Below, piece by piece: positions 48,546 through 60,379 of a DNA stretch of 64,000 nt. Location: positions 1,426,001 to 1,490,000 of the forward strand of contig JAGTXZ010000018.1 of assembly GCA_018398575.1 (NCBI GenBank), read 5' to 3'. Each line of letters begins with the position of its first letter. The first letter of the stretch is position 1. The DNA is from Ampelomyces quisqualis (Eukaryota > Ascomycota > Dothideomycetes > Pleosporales > Phaeosphaeriaceae). The position numbers and the translations under genes were made by a program. A model generated the notes under the pieces. It had not been told where the DNA came from. It saw only the letters and a program-made list of their open reading frames with translations, and ran no database searches.

Positions 48546-50981
48546 ATGGCAACGCCAGAAGAGTCGATTCGTGCTTTACATGGGCCGCCCACGGATGCCC
48601 GTCCACCGGCTCTTATCGCTAAAGACGTGACCGCAGACGACACGATGAGCGCACATGTACAACCCAGCACGAAGACGTCAGGCGCAAACAAGCGCAAGCG
48701 TAAGATCAAAACAGCACTGGCTGAGCAGGATGTTCGTCAAATACACCCCGATGCGGCGGCAAAGGCATCTCCTGGAGAGATCGATAGCGACAGCGACGAC
48801 AGCGTCGCACCAATTCGCTGGAGGAAGAAGGTGAAGATGGCTAATACAAAGCTGGTCCGAGAAGACGATGTTGGCGAACAAGGACAATGGAAGCAAGATG
48901 AAGACTCTGTTGGTGGGCAGGACAAGGATGAAGAGGAAGACGGATCTGTTGACGTGGACGGCTCCGCTCCAACAGGATGTGCACATGTGAAGAGCAAGGG
49001 CAAGATCATGAGCGACAAGAAGATGAAGAAGAAAGACAATACGCCTATCAAGTTGCTTACCGAAGCTGAATACCGAGCCTTCACTGATGGCGTCGAGCGC
49101 ATGCAAGACTGGTCCAGCAGTACGATGCAAGCACATTTTGTCAAGGTGATTGAGTGGTTCGACAAAGATGGTCTTGCAATTGATGTGATTAGGGAAAAAT
49201 ACACAGCTCTACGATATGGATCCGGAGAGAAGCCCAAGACCTGGCAGAACATGTACAAGCTCTACAAGACTCACGCGCCCAAGTTCTACGCGGAGAAGGG
49301 AGTCTTCTATGCCACCCGCGGAGAGCGAACAGCATTCAGAGCGAAGTACAAGGCAGGCAAACATGGGCGCAAGGCAGTGGCGACTGTCGAAACTGGCGGG
49401 AACGTTGGAGCAGATCAGCAAGATGCTATACTAGCCGCCGGAAAAGATGCACAGGGCTCGCGTAGTACCGCCGACCAGGAGCTCTACCGTCTCTTTACCA
49501 AGGTCATTACTTCTTCGAGCAGCGCCATCGGAATTGCTCGAAAGTCCAAGCCTGCTCGCGACAACGGCCCAGTAGACGCCGACGTCGTGCGCTACCATGC
49601 AAACCGCAACAGCAAAGATGTGCTTTACTTTGGGCGCGCAGCAGGCGACGCAATATTGGGGCATCCGAGCAGGCCTGTCCTGGACAGGCAGTGCGCTGCA
49701 CGATCTTGCGAGTACCTGCGGGATGAACTGAGCAAGGCACCAGAGCTGCGAATCATCCAGTACGCGGCCGGCATTGAAGAGCTTACTGTTCATCGGTTCG
49801 TGGCGTGTGTCTCGCCGTGTGTGCGAGCGAGTTTGCCGACGCACGATTTAGAGGAGATTCCTCGTAACGGCGACCCATTCTTGCAGGCGATGCAGATCCA
49901 GTGGAGTATGCAGGATCTTATAGGTTTGTATGTCTTTGCTAGACAGATGGATGCGGCTGCTGTGTGTGACATGGTAATGGATCGATGGCACAAGGAGATC
50001 CATCGCCCTACGTTTCGCACGATTCGCGGTGAGCATGGCGAGATGAAAACTTTCAGCATCCTGCAATTTGGACCAGAGTTTCTAGATGTTCTCGCAAAAA
50101 CCGACGAACGAGGTCTCGACTTCTTCACAGACGTGATCATTATGATGAAGAAGGCGGGTAGAGATTTGTTGGCTGCGCATGGATTCTGGAGCTGGAACGC
50201 TCGAGCGAAGGATATGTTGGAAAAGAAGCTGAACAAGGGCGATGTGCCTTCGCTCACATCGAAGGACTTGAATTACATCTGTGAGGAGTTTCACCATCAC
50301 CACGAGAACGGCGGGGAGTGCTACAAGGCGCAAGCTCGTTTCGTTGGAGCTCTTCCTAGCGCGGGAACTTCTGGGCATGTCGATTCGAAGGCAAATCATG
50401 GGCGTTTTGACCCCATCGCTTGCTACTGGGAGCGCCAGAAGCAGTGTCAGAAGGCGGATGAGCATGATACTGAAGCCATGGTGGTGGATGGCCCAAAGCG
50501 CAAGAGTAGAAATGGAAATGGTGGATTGGCAGCGCTGGAGCAGCGTGAGCTCAAGCGCCTGAAGCGAGGCACCCGGACAGAGATTGGCGAGGAGGACGAG
50601 GAAGACATGAGCTCCATTACGGTGACGAATCCGTTGCCTGTCGATACCTACCACGAAGATGAGGACAACGAGGTTGCAGCCGCCGGTCCGCCCAAGTTAG
50701 TGGATCTTGGCATCACTTACTCGGAGAAGCAGGGCGGGAACGGGCCGAAGGATTTCAAGGAGAAAGCAGAGGCCAAGTACGAGGCGATCAAAGCAAAGCT
50801 GCTCGCATTCCAGAAGGCAGGGTACGATATCGGCAGCCTGGACCGAGTCGGGTTAGTGGAGGGTGGCGAGGATGACGACGACGAAGAGGGGGATGAAGAT
50901 GGAGATGGAGATGGAGACGGAGATGGACATGGAGATGGAGACGGAGATGGAGATGGAGATGACGGTGACAGTCAAGAGTAA
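48546..50981 (+). CDS. Hypothetical nuclear-type protein with acidic DG-repeat tail
   Basis: A single exon of 811 residues. I do not recognise a named family. Visible layout: a basic stretch NKRKRKIK near residue 48-55 (nuclear signal candidate), acidic segments (DSDSDDS, KDEEEDGSVDVDG), a conserved-looking folded block around LTEAEYRAFTDGVERMQDWS to FRAKYKAG (about 180-280), a second folded block with VLYFGRAAGDAI, IEELTVHRFVACVSP and LIGLYVFARQMDAAAVCDMV (about 355-480) that resembles the loosely conserved BTB/POZ-like region of many fungal proteins, a His/Glu patch EEFHHHHENGGEC (about 578-590), and a low-complexity acidic tail of DGDG repeats. The ATG at 48546 is the first in the frame. 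It stands 349 bp from the transposon end and looks intact, with normal codon use. Confidence 0.8.
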   Translation: MATPEESIRALHGPPTDARPPALIAKDVTADDTMSAHVQPSTKTSGANKRKRKIKTALAEQDVRQIHPDAAAKASPGEIDSDSDDSVAPIRWRKKVKMANTKLVREDDVGEQGQWKQDEDSVGGQDKDEEEDGSVDVDGSAPTGCAHVKSKGKIMSDKKMKKKDNTPIKLLTEAEYRAFTDGVERMQDWSSSTMQAHFVKVIEWFDKDGLAIDVIREKYTALRYGSGEKPKTWQNMYKLYKTHAPKFYAEKGVFYATRGERTAFRAKYKAGKHGRKAVATVETGGNVGADQQDAILAAGKDAQGSRSTADQELYRLFTKVITSSSSAIGIARKSKPARDNGPVDADVVRYHANRNSKDVLYFGRAAGDAILGHPSRPVLDRQCAARSCEYLRDELSKAPELRIIQYAAGIEELTVHRFVACVSPCVRASLPTHDLEEIPRNGDPFLQAMQIQWSMQDLIGLYVFARQMDAAAVCDMVMDRWHKEIHRPTFRTIRGEHGEMKTFSILQFGPEFLDVLAKTDERGLDFFTDVIIMMKKAGRDLLAAHGFWSWNARAKDMLEKKLNKGDVPSLTSKDLNYICEEFHHHHENGGECYKAQARFVGALPSAGTSGHVDSKANHGRFDPIACYWERQKQCQKADEHDTEAMVVDGPKRKSRNGNGGLAALEQRELKRLKRGTRTEIGEEDEEDMSSITVTNPLPVDTYHEDEDNEVAAAGPPKLVDLGITYSEKQGGNGPKDFKEKAEAKYEAIKAKLLAFQKAGYDIGSLDRVGLVEGGEDDDDEEGDEDGDGDGDGDGHGDGDGDGDGDDGDSQE
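50891..50961 (+). repeat. GAGATG hexanucleotide microsatellite coding Asp-Gly repeats
   Basis: Imperfect GATGGA/GACGGA repeats encode the acidic DGDGDG tail of the preceding protein. The length of this tract is likely to vary between isolates. Confidence 0.85.
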
Positions 50982-51266
50982 GCAAGTCTTTGAGGAGCAG
51001 GTGTGATGGACGGCAAGACGCTCAGAGCAGAGAGTGGGCGGGTGAACGTGCGGGTAGACGGGGCATTGGTAGATATTTTGCAATAATGAAGTGCGAATTG
51101 GCTTTGTTGACTAGACAGGGATGTGACGCACGTGACCTCGCCTCGGGAGGCCGACAGCGTAACCAATGTCTCGGGCGAGTGAGCCTCCGTAAACACGCCC
51201 CGCCCGCCCATAATTCTGCCTCGACGCCGACGACGCCCGCCGCAGTGCCAATGACGGCGAGATGCC

Positions 51267-54200
51267 ATGGTCTCGCCGCTGCCCAGTGACGCCGATGCGC
51301 CGGCCGCGCGAGACGGGCAGGCCAAGCTGAATGGGCCCGACTTTGCAAAGGCCATTGGCATCCGCAAGCCCGCCAACGTGCGCGACAAGATCCAGCGCTG
51401 GCAGCACGACGTCGACGCCGAGGACGCTGCCGCCGCCGAGGACGCTGCCGCCGCCAAGGACGCTGCCAGCCCGCCGCCGCCGCCCGCCGCCAAGAAGGCG
51501 CCCGTCGCCAACAGGCTCGACGACGAGGTGCTGACGGCGACGGCGCCCAAGAAGCGCGTCATCAGCGACTCGCACTGGCGCACCAAGCAGTCGCCGCCCA
51601 AGGACGCCGCCCGCCCCGCGCCCAAGGCCATCCCCAACGCCTGGGTGCGCCCCTCGCGCATCGTGCACAAGGACCGCCAGGACGCCGACGAGACGAAGCC
51701 GCCGTCGCCCGAGAAGGAGAAGGAGAAGGAGAAGGACAAGGAGAAGCCCAAGCCGCCGACACCCCTCGCCCCGCCGCTGACCGCCCTGGTGTCGTACGTG
51801 GGCCGCAGCACGGGACAGAAAAAGGGCCCCCAGAAGCCGTGCAGACCCTCGAAGCCCCCGACCGCGGAGAACGACGGGCCCGCCAGCACCGGCTCGGGCA
51901 GCCCAGAACCCGCCAAGAGCGACGACGCGGCGGAGATCGTCAAGGTGCGCCGCCGCCCGCGCGCCCGCACCCACAGCATCGCACCCGCGGCCGAGCACGA
52001 GCAGCGCAGCACCACGCCCGCGGCAGCGCACGAGCAGGCGGCCGAGCACAAGCAGCGCAGCGTCACGTCCCCGCGCGACGACGACATTCGCGCGAGGCGG
52101 CGGCGGCGGCGGCCCAAGAGCCAGGGCGATGCCAGCGCCAACGAGGGCCGCAGAGACGCGCATTCGCCTGCACCGACACGCCGTCGCACGTCGTCCCCCC
52201 CGCCCGAGCCTGCAGCCCCTGCGACGCCTGCGAACAAGACGCACGGCACCAGACTCGAGGCCTGGCTCAGTGGCACCCCCGACCCCTTCGTCCAGAGAGA
52301 CCAGGCTGGCGCAACCGCATCCGCATCCGACGTCACAACGTCCACCGAGTCCAAGGAGGAGCCCAGCGAGCATGCGCGGCCACGAAGCGGCGGAAGTGGC
52401 AGCAGACGCCGCCGACGACGACGACGCAGCCATGAGATACCAATCGACACCACGCCTGTCGACGCGCCAGCCAGCACCACCACCCCCACTGCCACTGCAA
52501 CAGACACCGAAGTGTCCACCACCACTGCAACAGACACCGAAGTGTCCACCACCACCACTCCAACAGACACCCAAGTGTCCACCACCACCCCCACTGCAAC
52601 AGACACCCAAGTGTCGCTCAGGCGCCGGGGTGCCAAGCGCAGCCAACACTCTCCAACAAAGAGTCGCTCCATGTCCTCGCCGCTGCGCGAGACAACCTCT
52701 GTTGACGATGAATCCAACAAGGTCGCTTCGTTCAGCGAGACTGCCTCGACCGCGCCTTCATCCTCTGTCGAGTCGTCCGCCATGGACATGGACAACGCTG
52801 CACTGCGGCCACGACCACTGGCCGTGCAGCGCGCTTTCCCATCAACCGGCAAACGTCTTTCTACCATTGTGTCCGTCGACTCCTTCGCCTCCAGACCACA
52901 AGGTGCTCCTCCCTCCACTGTGCAAAGCTCCGAACATAGTACCATTTCCGACGAGGCCGACACCATCACGGATCTGGCTCCTTCAGAAGTCGGGACGCTT
53001 CGAAATCCCGAGACCTCGACCATCGTAAGCCGCAGAAGCACGCGGCGCAAGAAGCTTGCAACACATTCCGACTTGATGTCTGTCCTGTCCATGCCCAAGC
53101 CGGCAGGCGCAAGGAGTATTGTGTCTGCTCGGAGCATCCGCACCAACAGGAGTCGGCTTGCCACTGCCACTGTCGGCGACATCATGAGGGAGCTTTCCTC
53201 TGACGAGTCCAAATACATGCGGGAGCTGCGCACTCTTGTCGACGGCGTCATTCCCGTGCTTCTCAGCTGTGTCCTTTCCAAATCCGACTCCGCCGTCGCT
53301 GTCGGCTTATTTTCTCGCTCAGCCCACACCAACCCAAATCATGTCACCAAGCCCATCGTCGACATGGGTCTATCTCTCGAGCGCCTGAAGACGCTGCATA
53401 AGCGCACACCCAAGGAAGACTCGGATGCCTTTGTCTCCTGGGCACAGAGCGCCCACCGAGTATATGCCGACTACATTGCTGCGTGGCGGCTCGGCTTCCA
53501 AGACGTCGTCATCAGTCTGGCACCTGCCGACCATGACCCATTCAAGCCAGCAAAGGTCGTCGATGGACCCGACGATGGAGCACCCTGGGACGAGGGTATG
53601 CCACGAAACGCCGAGGGCTATGTCGTCAACGGATTTGGGGAGCGAGTCGATGTGGCCTACATGCTCAAGCGGCCACTCGTGCGGCTCAAGTACTTGGCCA
53701 AGACGCTCAAGGTGAATTCAGCTATGCTGCTCCTGTGAAACCTGCTAACCTGGCCAAAGGGTGTTCACCACGTCCATCCATCCGACCGCGCAGAAACCGT
53801 TTCCAACATGTTCCAGGATCTCGTCTCCGCTGCACGCAAGCGATCCAACGACGAGCAAGCCCGCCTTGAGGACGAGGCGGCTGCCAACATCGACGCTACA
53901 CGAGCGCGTGATCCTCGAAGTCTGGCACCACTGGCTGGTGTGCGCATAGACCCACTTCGTTGTGTACGTGCCCGGGACCACTTTGACTTGCATCTTCATC
54001 ACTCCACCGGCCAAGAGGTCAGCTGTCGAGTGGAAGTCCTCATGCGTGATGATGGCCCCGGGGCAGACAACGGCGGAGATGTTCTATTCTGCGAAGTAGA
54101 TGCCACAGGACGATGGCTACTTCTTCCGCCTATTCCGCAGAATCGTGTGTCGGCGCGCAATGGCGACCTCAAGGGCGAAATCATCGTCATGATTCGCGGC

Positions 54201-56948
54201 GTCCAAGCAGACGGAACCGAATGGAGCGAGATCATGTCTTTAGTCGGTGACGACGAACAAGCTGGATTCGAATGGGTACAAATGCTTGGTCTCACTCCGA
54301 TACCGCCACTCATCTCCGAGATCAGAACAGCAAGCAAGGCACGACCAGCAAGCAGCCATGCTCCATTGTCGCTCCTGTCAGCAGAAACGGTATCGACACT
54401 TCCACACAACAGCAGGACGCCGAGCCCACATGAGATCGAAATCCCGATTGGTGAGCAACACACCGAGATATCAAAGGTGTGGCATTATGACACGCCTCAA
54501 AGGGGCCTACCAACACGCACTGTGTCACCAACAACACCACCCAGTGCCGAGCAGTCCCAACAGAGCAACGCCTACGACGCAAGTGCAATTTCACCTCCCT
54601 TTGTGGAAGGTCGTTCCGTCAGTGAAGAACATGGGGACCACAACCGCACTCCTCGAAGCCTCAATGAGGCAGTGCGACTCGCAGGTGCTGCATCACCCAC
54701 GGGTCTGAAGCGCACTAGAGCCAAGCGACTCTCGAAGAACGTCACCCTGTCGCCGAGTTCAGCACGACCTTCGCGTCAAATCACACTTGACGATCCCATA
54801 GAAACAGTAGAGGAACCCAAGCCTGTTGAGGAGGAAATCAAGCTTCGCCGAAGGTCAACCAAGCGACAACGACCCAAATCTCTACCACCAGCACCGTCTT
54901 CCGTATCCCAGTCAAGCAATGCTTACAGCGTCTGGATGCCAACATCTGAGGTCCAATATTCTGACGAGTCCGACGAAGACAATAAAACCATTGAAGACAC
55001 GACTGCTGCCCCTCCAGACTCGCCACCAATGTCCCCGCAGCGTCCCCCGGCCCACAGGAGAGTCTCTTCGGTTCCCTCGATGGAGTTACCGAGCATCCCA
55101 CGGTCACGCAAAACCAGTCAGTCTACTACACCTTCCGAGCCTTCCAATGACGCGGTCGAAAACCAAGAATTGTTCCAATCTGCGCCGCCAAGAACGCGAA
55201 AGAGCCAGTCCAAGGTAAGCCAAGACAACGCTGGCAAGGTGGAGAACGATGAACCACCGCCGCCGCCACCGCATAGGTCACCAAGCCCAGCAACACCCGG
55301 CACCTTGAAGAGCTCCAATACACCGGTCTTCACACCGTCTTTGCCTGCTTTCAAAAACAAGCGACGCTCGTCTTCTCCCCTTAAACACGAGTACGAGCCC
55401 TCGACGTGCACCGAATCCTCTAGCGAAAGCGAGGAAGATGCCATTTCTGAAGCAGAGGTAGACGAGGAAGACGAAGCGAGCCTGACGTCGGACTCATCCG
55501 AAGATGAGCTCGACGATGACGTACCCATGCCTTTGATGCCAATCGGCTACATTGGTCCCCGAGGATATGCTCCTCGGCCATACTCAAGTGGCAGAGATAC
55601 CACACGCCCAAGCAGAGACAAAGTCGAAGCAGAAGACACTAAGAAATTCTCCAAAGTTTCGCCACCCGCCTCAATATATACACTTCCCAACGGGACAATC
55701 ACTCCATCCCAATCAGCGTCCAACACGCCTTACCGAACTGTGCCACAAGGCAGTGGTCAAGCCGTCAAGGCAGTTGCATCCATTTTCGCATGGTCCGATG
55801 CAGGCAGATGGGACAGCTTGCACCCTGATGAATGCAGTATTGTTGTCACTCCGGGCAAGATTGAAGTCTTCGAGATCACCGCCATGCATTCCAAGCCGTT
55901 TGTGACCGACGGCGACGAGATCATCCAGCATGAAGGACGTGCTCCCCTTGTTGCTGTTGAGCTTACCCCTCTGGTACCACTTCGAAAGTCTACAGCCATT
56001 GACATTTCCATCCGATCACCTCCTACTGCAGAATCGCGCATCAAGACTGGAAATAATCTCATGCTGAGGAGCCGCAATGCCGTCGAGTGCGCCCGATTGT
56101 ATGCGATGATAAATCAGTCGCGCATCAACAATCCCACATATATTGCTCTACAAAATGCACGTGGCCCATACGGCCAGACCAGTTGGGCCGAGGCCATGGA
56201 CCGTCAGAACGCAGCCAGAACCAATCCAGATACCTCATCAGGATGGCTTGGCGGCACGCTTGGTCGAAGAAGCAGCTACAGAAAGACGAGCACACGCGCT
56301 GCCTCCATATCTGCAGCGACTGACTCTTCTGTCGGTACAATGAACACAGCTCTTCGTTCCGCACTTGGGCGCTTCTCATGGGCAAAGAATGGTGTCTTCA
56401 GCGTTCGCGACTCAACGCTAGGATCACGCAGCACTGGATCCTCTTTCGACAATCATTCCAGCGGCAGATCAGGAGCTTCTACACCCACCGGCGACACTAG
56501 AGCGCCAGGAGCACCCGCCGGCATCACAAACACAAAATGTCGAATGTACGAACGGGAGACACTGAAGAAGTGGCGCGACATGGGCAGCGCTCGATTGACA
56601 ATTATGCTGCCTAGCCCGAATCCGACCGCGCCTTCTTCGCCATCGAACCCACTGCAGCGCGCTCCTGGACAACGAGACTCGACAACGGAGCGTCGCATCG
56701 TAGTTACGGGCAAGAAGAATGAGATACTCCTCGACGTCACACTGTCCGAGTCGTGCTTCGAGAGAGTGGCAAGGTCCGGCATTGCCGTTAGCGTATGGGA
56801 AGACCTTGTCGGCGATGATGGGCATGTTGGAAGAGTTGCCAAGACAGGCGGTGTGAGTGGCGCCAGAGCAAGAGTATTCATGATACAAATGAAGAGTGAG
56901 CGAGAGTGCGCTTACTGCTACGGACTATTGGGCAAGCTCCGCTATTAA
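51267..56948 (+). CDS. Large DH (RhoGEF)-domain protein, fungal 'SRm160/300-like' annotated family
   Basis: Two exons, 51267-53711 and 53760-56948, joined across a 48-bp GTGAAT...AAAG intron with branch CTGCTAAC, encode 1877 residues. The first 600 residues are low-complexity (Lys/Glu, Pro and Ala runs, and Thr/Asp/Val/Ser repeats). A DH-like helical domain begins at TVGDIMRELSSDESKYMRELR (about 635) and spans the splice junction (LKRPLVRLKYLAKTLK-GVHHVHP, near 815). A PH-like region follows (HFDLHLHHSTGQEVSCRVEV...IIVMIRGVQADG). The C-terminal third has more disordered Ser/Pro sequence, a second PH-like segment (VKAVASIFAWSDAGRWDSLHP...) and a conserved end (RRIVVTGKKNEILLDVTLSES). DH-PH proteins activate Rho GTPases in polarity and cytokinesis. 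Orthologues are often annotated as splicing coactivators because of the repeats, which I regard as unreliable. Confidence 0.82.
52480..52620 (+). repeat. Coding minisatellite (TDTEVSTTT-type repeats)
   Basis: Imperfect direct repeats of ACAGACACCGAAGTGTCCAC and variants, about four copies, in the disordered N-terminal part of the RhoGEF-like protein. The reading frame is kept. Confidence 0.8.
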
Positions 56949-57659
56949 AGAGACGATACGGACATGTGGAGCGAACGGTGCAGCACGGCGAACAATAATA
57001 TCACAAATACGCAACAACGGCGCGTGACGGCCTTATTTCAGTACGCCATCACCACAAATCTTGGACACTATTTCATTCAGCGCGGCGTTTGAGTTATATG
57101 GGACTTCTGCGATACCACTCAGCTTTACTTACTTTGAGGCTTTTTTCTTCACCATCTCTTTGTTCTTCGGACTTATTTTCCACTCGCAATGTAGCATGTA
57201 CCAAAGCTTTTTTTCTTTGTGGAAAAACTGAGTGCATGTATTTTCGTGCTGCTGGCATTTTACATATCCATGCACATTCTTGTCATTCGGCGCGAGGTGG
57301 GTGGGGCGCTGGTAATACGTGGCTTAGATGGGGCGGTGTTTGGAAATCATGCGCACACGCAGCAGAATCAAAATGATAGCACAAGCTTACTTGCCTCGAA
57401 ACCCCAATTTTCCCATGGTGCTTTTGTTTCTGTGCGCCCTAGGAAATGGGTCCGACTTTGATCATGCCTTGCTGGTTCTTTTCTTGTGCATCCATTGCTT
57501 CCCGTCTTGTGAGATGGTTAGGATTTTGGAAATAAAGCTCGCTCGCTCGCCTCGTGTTCAGGGTGCTGATCAAACCGCTTTGGGGTTTTTTTTTCCTTGT
57601 TATTCTATTTTCTTGTCCGTTTCACAAACGAATCGTCCGGATGCCTTGCGCTGTCGTGG
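56949..57659. other. Intergenic region, no gene seen
   Basis: About 710 bp after the RhoGEF-like gene. It is T-rich, with only short overlapping plus-strand frames. It probably holds the 3' UTR and terminator of that gene. Confidence 0.4.
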
Positions 57660-58770
57660 AGTCACAAAGACATCATCGCATCATATCGGCTATCCCAGGA
57701 TTGTTGCTCGGCATGTTTCTGTTGTCTTGTCTGGGTGACTTCATCGTGTCCATTTGCGGACTGCATGTGCTTCGTACGCATTGTTCTGGGTCCCTGAGCG
57801 TGATACCCACAGAGTCTGCTGGGATACGAGTCGGAGCGGAGGCCGAGGTCGTAAGCGTCGACTTGGACCGGAACCTCGACAACGCCTCTCGGAACTCGAC
57901 GCATCTTTTGATAGAGGATGGGGAACATCTCGCCGTCAAGCATGTGGGCTTTCTTGGCCTCTCACTTCTTTTCCATGGAGCCGACCTTGGAAGTCCGCTT
58001 GCCTTTCTTGTCCCAGTACATGAACGCCGTCAGCTAGCCATCGAAGGTGGGACGATCACCGCTTCCGAACTTAACATCAGAGTGTATCGCGTGCATCCGC
58101 ATCCAGAAATCCTTGAGCTCCTTGAATCAGGAAAGGATAACGAAGCGATGAAGCACTTGATAATCGGGTTGAGAAGCTTGAATTATTCACCAGACTCTCT
58201 GCCATACTCTGCGGACCTGTTGAGTCGCGTGGGGATCATCTCCCAGTCTGCAGCTTCTCCCTGGAGAGTGAATCAAGGGAAGCCGCAACCATTGCTCGCT
58301 GCGTACACGAAGCATTCTTTCATAGTTGCCACCAATTACCATGGAGGATACCGCCTTATGCAGCCCAGTCGTAGTTGAAAACTCGGGAGCCAACTAATTA
58401 TACACGCCTTCATCCACGTGCTCCTTCATTAACGCTATGGACTTCCGGGCCATGGATCCAACATCCACATCAGACACCGTTTTCTCACAGTCCTGCGACT
58501 ACAAGCCGCTGCTTGCCCTTGTGCTTCCCGAACTTTGCACGAAGCTCTCTGGCGCGTTCAGTAACGTGGGAGCTACACAGCATAATGATAGCGAGCCACA
58601 CATCATCAGGTCGAAGGAAAAGGTGAACATGTTGCTGAAAAGCTCTAATGACCCCATCGACAAAGCCGTTACCATACACTATGACGGGGTCATCGAAGAG
58701 ACCTTTGAACGAGGAAGTGAAGAATCGGCGTCGGACTCATGGGCTGGCTGGGAATCTGCATCTTCTTGCG
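57660..58770 (-). pseudogene. DUF4419-domain protein pseudogene
   Basis: Reading the minus strand from about 58750 down, successive conserved DUF4419 blocks appear in order: GFVDGVIRAFQQHVHLFLRP with DDVWLAII (58690-58580), a GSMARKSIALMKEHVDEG block (about 58460-58400), LAPEFSTTTGLHKAVSSM (58393-58340), ATMKECFVYAASNGCGFP, then FTLQGEAADWEMIPTRLNRS, then FKELKDFWMRMHAIH with KFGSGDRPTFDG, then LTAFMYWDKKGKRTSKVG, and a C-terminal GVVEVPVQVDAYDLG segment. Between blocks the frame shifts at least three times, and stops stand where the family has tryptophan: TAG 58394-58396, TGA 58273-58275, TAA 58183-58185, TAG 58034-58036. The protein is therefore dead. DUF4419 proteins are of unknown function and often occur as multicopy families in fungi, which would expose copies to RIP. 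A 274-codon frame on the opposite strand is an antisense by-product. Confidence 0.8.
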
Positions 58771-59544
58771 ACTTCTGGTATGATCACGACCGCCCGTCTC
58801 ACGTTCTCTCCATGTGCGGACTAGAGCGGAGAAGAGGTTTTGCTTGCACGTCACAGTGGCATCACCGTTCATGCCGACTTTTTCTGGGGACGGGTTGATG
58901 GTGACGGGCACCTTGGGCGACGTGTGAGTTGATTGTGGTGGAGCGTGGATGTATAGACTGTTGGAATGATGAATGGAATCTATTGGCTGTAAGTATTGGG
59001 AAGGATAACAAGGGAAGGTAAAGATTTTCGAGGGTGAGTGAGAACAGGTGGATGAAAATAGGTGCATGAGAACAGGTGGATGAAAATAGGTGCATGAGAA
59101 CAGGTGCATAAGAACAGAAGAAGTAGGTGAGAGCGAAATTGTGACAGAATAAGTAAAGGTGACCGACTACCTAGGTAAGGTTGGGAATCACGATCAGACC
59201 ACGTATTGAGACAAACATCTATCACATGAAGTACACTGGTACGCGTGGTTACATGACATGTATAAAATCACCTCTGAAACTCGGGATTCTCATGTACGTA
59301 TGAGTTGAGAGCGTGTATAAGGTGAGTAAATACAAAGCGCTGGCGAAGACTGAATCACGAAAAGTAGCACGTTACATGACTCTGACACATGAAGTCCTAA
59401 ACACTAAATTTTTCTTAAGATGCTGGTAGATCGCGAATACTATCATGGAAGATATATGCCTACAGTCTAATGCCATCAGATGATTTTAGAGAAATCAACA
59501 GCTTTCCCAGCCGAGACGACAAATGCAAAAGTGCTGATAATAGC
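58771..59544. other. Intergenic region with a short minisatellite
   Basis: No gene was recognised. The minisatellite at 59041-59115 is the only structure seen. A+T content rises after about 58900. Confidence 0.4.
59041..59115. repeat. 28-bp tandem repeat, 2.7 copies
   Basis: AGAACAGGTGGATGAAAATA... at 59041 and again at 59069, then a shortened copy from 59097. Confidence 0.85.
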
Positions 59545-59934
59545 TCATGCCTTCACTTCTGGAATTGGTCTCCGGGTGCCGCAATCCCGTCGTGGCTCGC
59601 ATTCAACGGTTTCAACAATGGTAACGGACCGTACATCACGCTCTTCGCGATACTGAACAGTGCGATGAACTTCGTCGCGCCGCTGGATGGGATGGGGAAC
59701 ATCTTTGCGTCGCTGGACAGATTGAAGAACCTCTTCACGCCGCTGAACGGGCTGACGGACTTCTTCGCGGTTTTGTTGCATATTGACTGCAGGCTGGGCC
59801 TCCTTGAGCTTTCGGGACTCGTGGTCAGGATCGTCGCAGCCCAAGACCTTGCGTAGTCGGTCGCGCATGCTGTTTGACGAAGGTGCTGGAGATGGAACAG
59901 CATCGTCGGTATGCTGCCAGAGATTAATGATCAC
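59545..59934 (-). pseudogene. Fragment with 11-residue repeats, probably the 3' part of the degraded RING-protein locus
   Basis: A 129-codon minus-strand frame with no ATG start. It begins in VIINLWQHTDD-like sequence, contains RDRLRKVLGCDDPDHESRKL, then four imperfect 33-bp/11-residue repeats of the form REEVRQPVQR (about 59640-59770). Lack of a start codon and of neighbours in frame points to a gene fragment. The opposite-strand frame over the same bases is equally open because of the repeats, so strand assignment is tentative. Confidence 0.4.
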
Positions 59935-60109
59935 GTCAACATCTTGAGCTTCTTATACTTCGCTCGCGTAGCTCGTGATTCTCGAGCCAACTTTGCCTTG
60001 ACCCAATGTGACACACCGAAGAACTGATCGTTTGGTATTCCCAATTGCTCACCAAGAATGATGCAGATCTGCTCTGGGCAAGCATCTACAGGAAGCATGG
60101 TGATGACCT

Positions 60110-60376
60110 TCAGGATGGGTGCGTTAGCGATGGTTGGACTACATGGAAGTCAATGCAATCGAAGAGATTTGGCACAAGTTCAAAACATGCGGTGGTGATG
60201 TTCATCTCCATCGGAATCATCGGCGTCAGCATCACCATGACTTCGACTAGCTGCATCAGCCGCCGAGTTCGCGCATACGCTTCATTGTCGTTTACAAGCC
60301 ACTGCCACAGAAGTATGCGATACTCAAACTGCTCGAGCTCGGTCTCATATCCGATATGATCTAGAAGATCAATCAC
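60110..60376 (-). pseudogene. Unassigned protein fragment
   Basis: An 88-codon minus frame without ATG (it begins GTG). Its sequence looks genuinely coding (ETELEQFEYRILLWQWLVND, then YARTRRLMQLVEVMVMLTP) but matches nothing I know. It is probably a continuation of the degraded RING-protein locus upstream, separated from it by a TAG. Confidence 0.35.
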
Positions 60377-60379
60377 TAA

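Noticed and set aside
51111..52649. 512-codon minus-strand frame rich in Gly/Arg
   Set aside because: A second antisense by-product of the same GC-rich stretch.
50972..53332. 786-codon minus-strand frame
   Set aside because: It lies antisense to the GC-rich, low-complexity first exon of the RhoGEF-like gene. Its composition is repetitive Ser/Val/Arg and it has no domain; the plus strand has a DH domain and a proper intron.
57554..58378. 274-codon plus-strand frame with a hydrophobic start
   Set aside because: The minus strand over the same bases carries ordered DUF4419 blocks, and loss of stops on the plus strand is a by-product of those mutations.
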